This document shows, one piece after another, positions 10,701 to 19,700 of a stretch of 20,596 nucleotides of DNA; within the stretch, counting starts at the first letter, position 1; the number at the start of each line of letters is the position of its first letter. A program made the translations under genes and the position numbers. Under the pieces are notes generated by a model. It searched no databases. It saw nothing but the letters and a program-made list of their open reading frames with translations, and was not told where the DNA came from. This DNA comes from Sphacelaria rigidula (Eukaryota; Phaeophyceae; Sphacelariales). The stretch is from the NCBI GenBank assembly GCA_964200075.2, contig CAXNAA020000513.1, forward strand, positions 1 to 20,596. The letters are read 5' to 3'.

Positions 10701-13700
10701 CGGTAAAAAGTCCCACACGCGGCCATTCGGCTACCATCGAAGATCCTGTAGGGGATTTCCCAAAAGGTCACCCTCAGTTACATCCGTGTTGAAATTCCCA
10801 CGACAGGATCTCAGGTATTCGTAACCCTTTAGAGGATTTTCAAGGTTCGGGTCTCCCTCGAAGGTCTGTTTTAATATCGAATCCCTCTGGATTGCTTTGT
10901 ACTGCCCGCACCCTACCCCGCATATTCCGTGCTCATGAGGGAGGATGCTCAAGTTTTCACCAACAAGAATTACATCATATCCAACAACGGCATTGTGTAT
11001 CTATATCCCCGTGCCCAATTCGTGCTTTTAGCTGCAGGGTTGCGGTGGTAGCTTGGAAAAAATGTTGTGGTTCGTACGGTTCGATCTGTGAACGGGGGGT
11101 GATACATATCTGGCGTGATAATCTATACTACAATATTGCTGGGGTTCTAAAGGTCCCCTGGAAGCAGTTGAGGCACAAGTGCCGTCCATAAGTTTGGTGT
11201 AGTACGAACTCTAGAGGTACATTTACACCCTGAAAAGTAATATTTACTCAAATCTCCCCAGAGGCACCCTCGGTGAAATTATGTGCTCAAGGGAATCATG
11301 TGCCTTGTGGCGGCTTCGTTTACTGTCCTCTCCAGGGGCATCATGAACCACCAGATGATATTTCATCCTCCGGAGGGCCCTTTTGCCTCCTGGAGAGAAG
11401 ACAACGCGATAGTGGATTTTCAAAGAGGGGCCGAATAGCCGCGTGTGCCCCGTAGTTCTGTACCGCTGATTAGTAATGTCGCGAGAGGTCCGGTCATGAA
11501 AACCGTTGGTCTGGGAGGTGAAATCTGCATCTGAATCAACATGACAGTGGTCGAGCACGTTGATCAGCTGGGAAACATCACGCTTGGTTTCGTTTCCGCC
11601 ACTATCGCCTACATGGGGCGTGTTTAACAGTCTTTAACCAACCATCAATAAATGTATGATCATTCACTTCGTGACAGTTTTTGGGGCTAGCTCGGGGGGA
11701 AGGCTAAAGCATCATCGCTCATGTGTCGGTCACACCGTATGCTCTCATACTTTCAGCAGGATCGGCTAACTGGCAGCGCTGACACTCCACCGATTGTTGG
11801 AGGGTGGCAACAGTGCGGGCGCAAATGTCTGCTGGTTGGCCGGGCGCGTGACGGATTGCTTTTGCTTGGTAGTTTTGACCAGGGTTCGTCACAAAAGTTC
11901 GGGACATGACACGACAGGAATTCCCGTGCGTTAAAACTTGTCCGCTTAATCTCGTCTCTTCCTCACTGAAGAGTGTGTTGAATCCTCCTCCCGAAACATG
12001 GGCAGCGATACTAGCACATGCTTACGATGAATATCACTACGTTTGAGGTCGAAGGTCAGCTTTCGACAACAGCAGTTGGATTGACTCGCATCAGCGACGG
12101 GGAAATGTTTCCGTCTGAAAGTCCCGTTAAAAGCCCTGGTTACGAAACTGCTGACAATGCATAGGTGTATGTTGATGTAAACTGCTGTAAAATGCCCAAG
12201 TATCACTCATAATGCCGCTGCGCCCCGCTGGTGTAATGGTCCGACTATCACCGTTAGGGTGGAGAGAACGGGGGTTCGATTCCCGACCCGTTGGTTTTTT
12301 TCTTCGCAATGTACTATTTCCACCGTGTAAAGCGTGAGAACGTGAGTAAATAAATTTGTCGACTGGGTTTGTGTGATGTGAGTTGACGCGGTGCGGGAGT
12401 GCTGATAGTCATGACCCAATCCGCGAGACCAAAATGCAACGCACGTACCGGGGGAGAGATGGGTTGATCCCTTGAGACCCCGGACTCATCCCAAGGAAGG
12501 GGAGGCATTCGAAGTGTGACGGGAAATATATATATATATATATATATGCCCCACATTCTCCCACACCAACATATCGAAACACTAGAGAAAAAGGAGAAAT
12601 GCCATTGATGAGTATAAAAAGCTTCCCTGGACCATTTGGACGTCAGCGCGAATCAACAATTTCCGAAATGAATGCAAGCGCGTGTGCATCAGTACTAGCT
12701 AAACACGGTATGCCGACTCTGATGAGTAGAGAGCAAGGCACATCCACAAATGATACGTGCTGCCCTCATCGAGCGCGTTTGTCGTTTGCTTTCGTGTTGG
12801 CGAGCAACAACAAAGTGGAGAACAATCGTGTGACCTGTACACCGCGAACTGTGCAGTTTTACGAAAGCAATAATTGCAAGCCCATTCCCTGACACATGAT
12901 TGAGGAATTGAGGCCAAACAAGCACATGATAAGGTATGCGGTTGAGTTTAACATGTCTTCACAATCGTGTTTGAGCGTAGCGTGTAAGTGCAGCACTGAC
13001 TGTACTTGGAGCACGCAATATGTACAAATGCGGCGAAGAAGCATGGAGAGCATCGAAGATGTAATCGAATGCGCTTGAATAAAAAAAAGCAGAGGATGGA
13101 AATTGCGCTTGAAACTCTCCGTTCACGGTCCTGTAGGGAAAGGTCGGGTGATGCCTCGAAAGCTAGGTCGAGACCGCGACTCCGTTTGGAAACGCTGTTA
13201 TGTCTCAAGCGAATTGATCCACCTGAACAAAGTCAAGCCATCGGTTTCCACAAAATAACGAAACGCGATATGTCGTCTCTTGAGCACAGGAGCATTGGAC
13301 ACTCAACAATAGAGACATGAAACGAACCGTATGCAGCGCGCTGCCGTACGTGGTTACTCTTGGGGTTCTAATCTGTCGAAGTGACGGATCTCGATCAACC
13401 CAACGTTTTGAGCTTTGTTTGTCACGATCTGTTGCGAAACCGCACCCAGTCAACCGCCCATGGTACTCTAACTTTCAGCGTGAAGAGCCATCGATCAATC
13501 GATTGAAGAGCACTGACATTCGAAAGTTGCGTGATGACGCGTGGCAAAATTGTGCAAAATTTTAGGGTCTAGCTCCTCAAAACGGCGTGAAGTTTCGCGG
13601 ATGAGTGTTTTCCAGGTTTGATTAGCGTGAAGCAGGCTGTATCGGCACATTCCCGCACAGTGTCGACTCGTTACACACAATCAATTCAATTCGTGATGAA

Positions 13701-16700
13701 GGGTTCGTAGAACACAATACGAAGCAGGGGACAGATGGGTCGTGGAAAAATATGGAAACAGCTTGTACGGTCTATACAACATGGGTGCCCATTACGTGAT
13801 CGTGGATGCTGGAATTGCGTGCCTTGCTTTGTATATCAGGTCTTGTATTTGCACATGCAGCTGAAGAAGCCAGATTCGATATCTGGAGGGGTATCGTACG
13901 AGCAACGGTATTCGGTATCGTCGTGGGCTTCTGAAGAGCCGATCGATGAAAAAGTATGCCCCGATGGGTGCACATCCAGCTGCGACGTGGATGGACAGTG
14001 CGTCCAGCTCACTGCAAACAGGGTCACCGACCGTGTCATCAAGTGCGCGTCCGACGAACAGTGAGTGCCTCCACTGTACCGTTGGCATCCCGGGTGACTG
14101 ACTGTGTGACACGAGCGTTATTATTGAGGATTGGTTTTGATGACGGTGGATCAAAACGAGTCCTCTTTCACGTAGAGGACTATTCAACAGCGGGCTTCTT
14201 ACTCCTGCCTGTAGGCCAGCCAACTTTGGCTGCTTTCATCGCTTCTGGCTGTCGGTGCTTCGCGCGCGGCACCAATCAAGAGCGTGGAGCTGTCAAAAGT
14301 GGACGCAAACTATAGTCGTTGCATTCGCGCCTAGCAGGGGGTGAAGGAGATGATGTGTTGTTTCGGGCATGACTGTACTTATCGCGCAAGTTTCATGTTG
14401 GCAATGTGCGACGCGTTCTATTTATGTTCAATGGGGAAAGTTTTTGCATGGAATCGGAGATGAACCTATTTTTTTACTGGCGGCCTCTCTGCCGTACTGT
14501 TAACTCATCCCAAAACGCATGTCGTTGACATTGGATTCGCGGAAGGCCCGATAAAAATTATTGTTGTGGCACACTTTGATGTCGTGCACAAGTGGAAGTC
14601 ACGTGCGATAACACGAGGACGTGTCTCGAGATGAGGGATGATTTGCATACTAACAGCAAGAGGTCTGCCACGAAAGTTTGCAGTTGGTTGCGGCAGGGTG
14701 TCCGCTGTATGACTGTGTACATCGCATGTGACGTCGTCTATGGTGAGCAACCTGGTCATGACAGCTAAGTGGCTATCCCTGGCGTTCCGTAGGTGGTGCG
14801 GGTGGACAAAGCTCTTGACTGAGGACTTCGTGGAGTACGGGGCTTACTACATGCAGGTACCGTCTCGTATGAGGGGTGTCTCGTCGTCAGACGTTGTGTA
14901 CGACGTCACTGCTGTTATTGTGCAGAGTCGGCAGCGCTCTATGATTGTGGGATGTAAATGCAGTCATTTTGCAGCTTTCAGCCCGAAAAGCCCCACATGC
15001 GAACACTCCTCCTATAGGGTATGATCCATTTTAGGGACGGATTGCCATCGATTTTTTCGGGCAAGAACGGGCGACATTTTGTGAACGATTGTCCAAGATG
15101 CGTAAACATCAAAATTCAAGCACCAGTCAATCGAGTTTCGCCACGAAAATTTGTGGGGTTCGTCCCTGGGTTTTGCGGCGACAAAGCGTTCGCCACAAGA
15201 ACAAGATCGTAGTGCCCGTTTCCGGGGTCCCAGAATGGACGACTTCGAAAAAACGACCTGAATCCCGTCGGACCCCCGAAGAACGGTTGAAAATCCAAGA
15301 TGTAGAAAAACCTTGTTGATGAAAACGTGCGTTATGATTCACCGGACATTTGTGCAAAGTTTCAGGTTGTAACTCCCCATAACTGCGTGTAGGTTTGAGC
15401 GTTTGTGCGAGGATGTGTCATTGAAACGTGCAAACCCCCAACTACTTGGCTTTATGATGAAAACATCTCTTCTAGGTAAAAATTTACGTCAAGGCAGAAG
15501 AAATTGTATGAGATTTTCGAGTTTCTCCACGAAACTTTGCACATGTGTTCCTTGGACTACCCCGGAACGAATCGTGTTTTTATTTTTATTTTTATCTTGA
15601 GTCATTCTGTACCGCCTTCCGGGGGTCTTTGTACTGGGACCCTCGAAAGCCGGTAGAGAACGGAGAAACTTTGAACCATTGCCGAGAACACAATTTTTCC
15701 GTTCGGAGCATCCATACCTACGGAATCGCCACGTTTGAGGGTGATCTTGGCTACTCTACAACAGATGTAATGGACATTGTCACGAGGCTCCTCGAGTCTT
15801 TTTCCTACGTATCATGGGTGGAAATTAGACGACGCCAAACCACGTATCGCCGAAACATTACAGTTGCGGGTAAAATTTGACAGTTTTGGAACCGTTTTCA
15901 AATCTGTTCCTCCCGTTAGATTCCTGAGGTGATGGCAGTCACGACGATTTGAACCACGTGGAAATTCATTGAAATTGGGTCCGGAATTCGTATTTTCATC
16001 CTCGGAACAATTTGAATGGCGCCGATTGGTCGTGACACATTTTTGTCTAAAGCGTCACCGCTATAGCCTTGAACAAAAATCCGACTGTCACCCTCTTCAT
16101 CTGATCATTTCGGTCAGTATGATACTGATACCATGTATGCGATTATTGGATGCGTATTGCAGACGTCACTTGCTGATGACAGAACTGATCTTTGGCGTGA
16201 ACCAGCATGTGGCAGCATCGTGTCTACCCGTCAGCTCGCCGTTTGGTATTCTGTCTCACGTTCAGGGCGTCGGTTAATTCCACTCGGCAGGTTGATATGG
16301 AAGAGCCGAAGATGTTCACGAGTGAACCATCCTTCACGCTGGGCTTCGAGATCGTGTATATCACGAGGGAGTTCACGCAGTATCAGATGGCGTGGCACTA
16401 TGGGTGGATTATGGTGGTTCTAGTGTTCATGTTCGTGCCGAAGATAGGCTTCTTCTACGAGATGATGCAACTGCATCAAAACTTTTGGTCCCGTCAACAG
16501 GTGCGTCGCGCGACAGCTACATTTTCGCTCGTCTTCGTCAAGGGACGCGCACGACAATGGTCGCCAGCATCCCGCACTATCGAGGGCGATCTTCCATTGT
16601 TCAGCGCACACACCGACGCCGGCGGAATATATTCACCCATTTTCGGAGATACGCTATATAATGGAGCGATAAACTGGTTGCGGGTCAGTTTCAATTCAGG

Positions 16701-19700
16701 AAAATATCGCTCAGCTCCTGCAGAGCAAGTTTCCATCGTAGCCGAACCCACTTCGAAACTTCTGACGAGCCGAATATCGTCACGTAAGCAATACGCGATT
16801 TCCGCTGTTCTTCATTGTACCACTGCAATGCAGGCACGAGTAGGAGTGCTTCTGCTGTCACTGCTGTTCTTCAACAACGTTTTCTTCGTGGCTCAGATCT
16901 ACTCACCATTCCCTCGCTTCTTTTTCAGGTGAGCTATGAACTGCCACTACGGTTCAATATAATGACCACTGTAGTTGAACATGGTTGGGCCCATGAGTTG
17001 TGTAACCCTTTTCTATGTGTCCTCGCGAGACTGAGGTTTCGCCATTGCCACTCCGTTCGAGACTGAGAGTGCTCTTGTCCGAGCTTCACTTTGCTTTCGG
17101 GCCGTGAAGATGGTTCGTGGATGAACCTGGAAAGACTGGGCGGCAATGTGCCGCAATAGATTTACCTCGTGTTTACATGCATGACTCAATTGTGAACCCG
17201 TAAAGATTCCTTGCCCATCGACTGGCACCGCTACTTGGCACAAGGCGTGAGTGACTGACGGTGAATGCTACGCGTGCCCTTGACAGTCTGTACGTGGTGT
17301 TCATGGCAACCTTCTTGGCGGTGATGATGTTCTTCTGGCTCGAGTTGTTTGGAGATTTGGCTGCGGGAAACATGCAGGTGCGACATTGTATATTCGGTCG
17401 AGGGTTTTACCGTCGTGTCGATGTAGCTGAACGAGTTCGTGTATCGATAGTGCAGATTTTGTGCGGTGGAGGCTGCCGTACAGAGGTCGCCGCATTCCAG
17501 CACAAATTGGATGTCGTTCACGTTTTGGCTGTTGAGAGACTCACCTCCGATTTTTCGTTGAACCGGGAAGGGGAGATGAACGATCATCGCGAACTGTCTG
17601 TGAATCTCCGAGCGCGGTACGTGTTGACAGGGTACTGACGCAGCGCAGGAGTGGGAACGTAACCGCAAGAAGACCCTGTTCGAGTACTTGCCGAAGCTGA
17701 TCGTGGTGGGCTTAATATGGATTGTCACCATCATGTTGTACATGTGAGCCTCCACCTTCTGTGAACCTGTTCAAGATTGTCTAAATGGTGAAGCTCGGAG
17801 ATGGTTTGTCTAACCACTCGCCAGTCGAATAGTACATGATGGTTTGGTCATCGAACGGCGCAGCCGCCAGCCAAAAAGCCCGCCCCCCCCCCGGCAGAGG
17901 AGGCCGTGCTGGAGACACGATTTACGCCATTTGGCTTCACTGAAGCTGGAAAATACGTCAAATTTGTACTTATAAAGCCGGGGACGGTACACAATGCTTT
18001 GAAACCATCATTCAATGTTTTCCTATAACCAGTACCATTATTGCCGCAATAATGTTGATGGCCAGTTATAACTGGTATCATGTCCGAGCTCTACCGTATA
18101 GGCAATATCTGCGCGTCGTGGCCATGCATCGCTTTGCCTCTCTTCCTCGCCCGACACGTTGAATGAATGTCCCGATCCGTGACAGCACGCAGCTCATATG
18201 TAGTCGTCGCCGCTGCCCGAACGTGCCGTAATGTTTGCTTCCATATTTTGCAGCTATGTGCGGGTTCAGCAGAACGGGGATCCGTCTTACAGTACTTACG
18301 ACGACCTCTCCACCTACACCAGCGTCAAGGTAAGAATGATGGGGCCGTGCACGACTATTTGACGAGGCTGCTGTCACCTCCGTTATAGGTGAAGATTACG
18401 CCTCGAGGAATGTTCCATAAAACGCCCGCGTCCTACTACGAGTCCTGCCACTGTCGTCGAGAAAGGCGATTGTAGACGAGGAAGACCTAGCAATACATGG
18501 TAAAGTTGAAACTAGTTTTTGCAGCCTAGGTTGTGTTCCGCACTTGTAGCAAGCCTTGTGGCTACTTGCTGTACGCACTCGTACCTTGCTGGCGATGCGA
18601 TCGACGCTTGTAGTAGCAGAGGTGTTGACGAAATTGCAAAACAGCTACTAGTCGTGTGCAAACATCACTGGGAAAGAGCATGAGCATGAGCTATGTTCCT
18701 GGGAATGGACTATCGGGCCCAAACCCCTTGTTCACACAAAGGCGTCGTCTCCTTGCCCAAAACAATGATTCCCAGCTCCCTCCGGCGGGGAATTCAAGAC
18801 GTGTCCTAGTGGCTCACGGGCGCCAAAGGGCTCAACCGAAGAATATCCGTTGGATTGGTTTTCACCACTACCTCATGACTTCTGCTGCCAGCTTTGAAGG
18901 GCTGGTACGCCTTTGGTCATGACTTGAGGCATACGTGTCGCATTAGTCAAATATACGCGAGTTTGTCAGACACCAAGCGGTAAAGTACTCGGGATTGTCC
19001 CGTATCCTTCGTTGTGCTGCCCGCAGCTCACACACGATGTTGAAAATGAATATTTCGAGCATTGTCGTGCACCCACACTGGTGATGATGTAACGCATCAT
19101 TATTGCTGGACAACAACAGGTGGTGGGTTTGTTCCTGTCCTTGGTATACTTCGTGTGGCTCGGGCTGTTGATTTTCCGGAGCTTCGGGCACATTGCTCAG
19201 ATGAACACCGAATACATATTCGTGATGGTGATCACGCTGGTTACGATCATCGGCGCCACAGTTGCCGTCTTCACTGGTGCGCTCGCACCGGACCAGGTGA
19301 GACTCACCACTTGTAGCCTTGTCATTGCCTGTCTTGTTGCACGTTAGAGTATATTGGTGACGAGTATGAGATGACGCATCGCCCTCCATGTCCCGAGGTT
19401 GACGATAGGTGTCAACACTCGTGCATGAGCCTACAGATTCCCCGGTATTGCGTGTATCTTATACGACGCGCGTTTCCAATGGTTGTCTTGTGCCCTTTTC
19501 CGTGCTCCACAGCATGGCTCCAAGGTATTCGCCTACTTCTACGGTATGTTCAACATCTACGTTCTCCTTCTGGCCTTCTGTTACACGCCAGCAGGCACTC
19601 TCTACGGTGACATCAACACAAACGAAAATGTGAGACGTATCAAGAGTGTTTGCGATGACATGGTAGAATCATATTGGTGACTTATGTATCGCGGCACCAT

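Noticed and set aside
12222-12294. tRNA-Asp/Glu gene
   Set aside because: The acceptor ends do not pair well and the sequence continues directly into the SINE B body.
16207-16290. Upstream extension of the 16291 exon to an ATG at 16207
   Set aside because: A good acceptor (CTCGGCAG) at 16290 and the in-frame join to ..YYMQ from 14856 fit better than a separate start; the added residues are not family-like.
18377-18475. Extra Wntless-like exon after TATAG (VKITPRGMFHKTP..)
   Set aside because: The direct join of 18329 to 19120 keeps frame and reproduces the family's loop-to-helix 6 layout; this stretch has no family-like pattern and soon reaches a stop.
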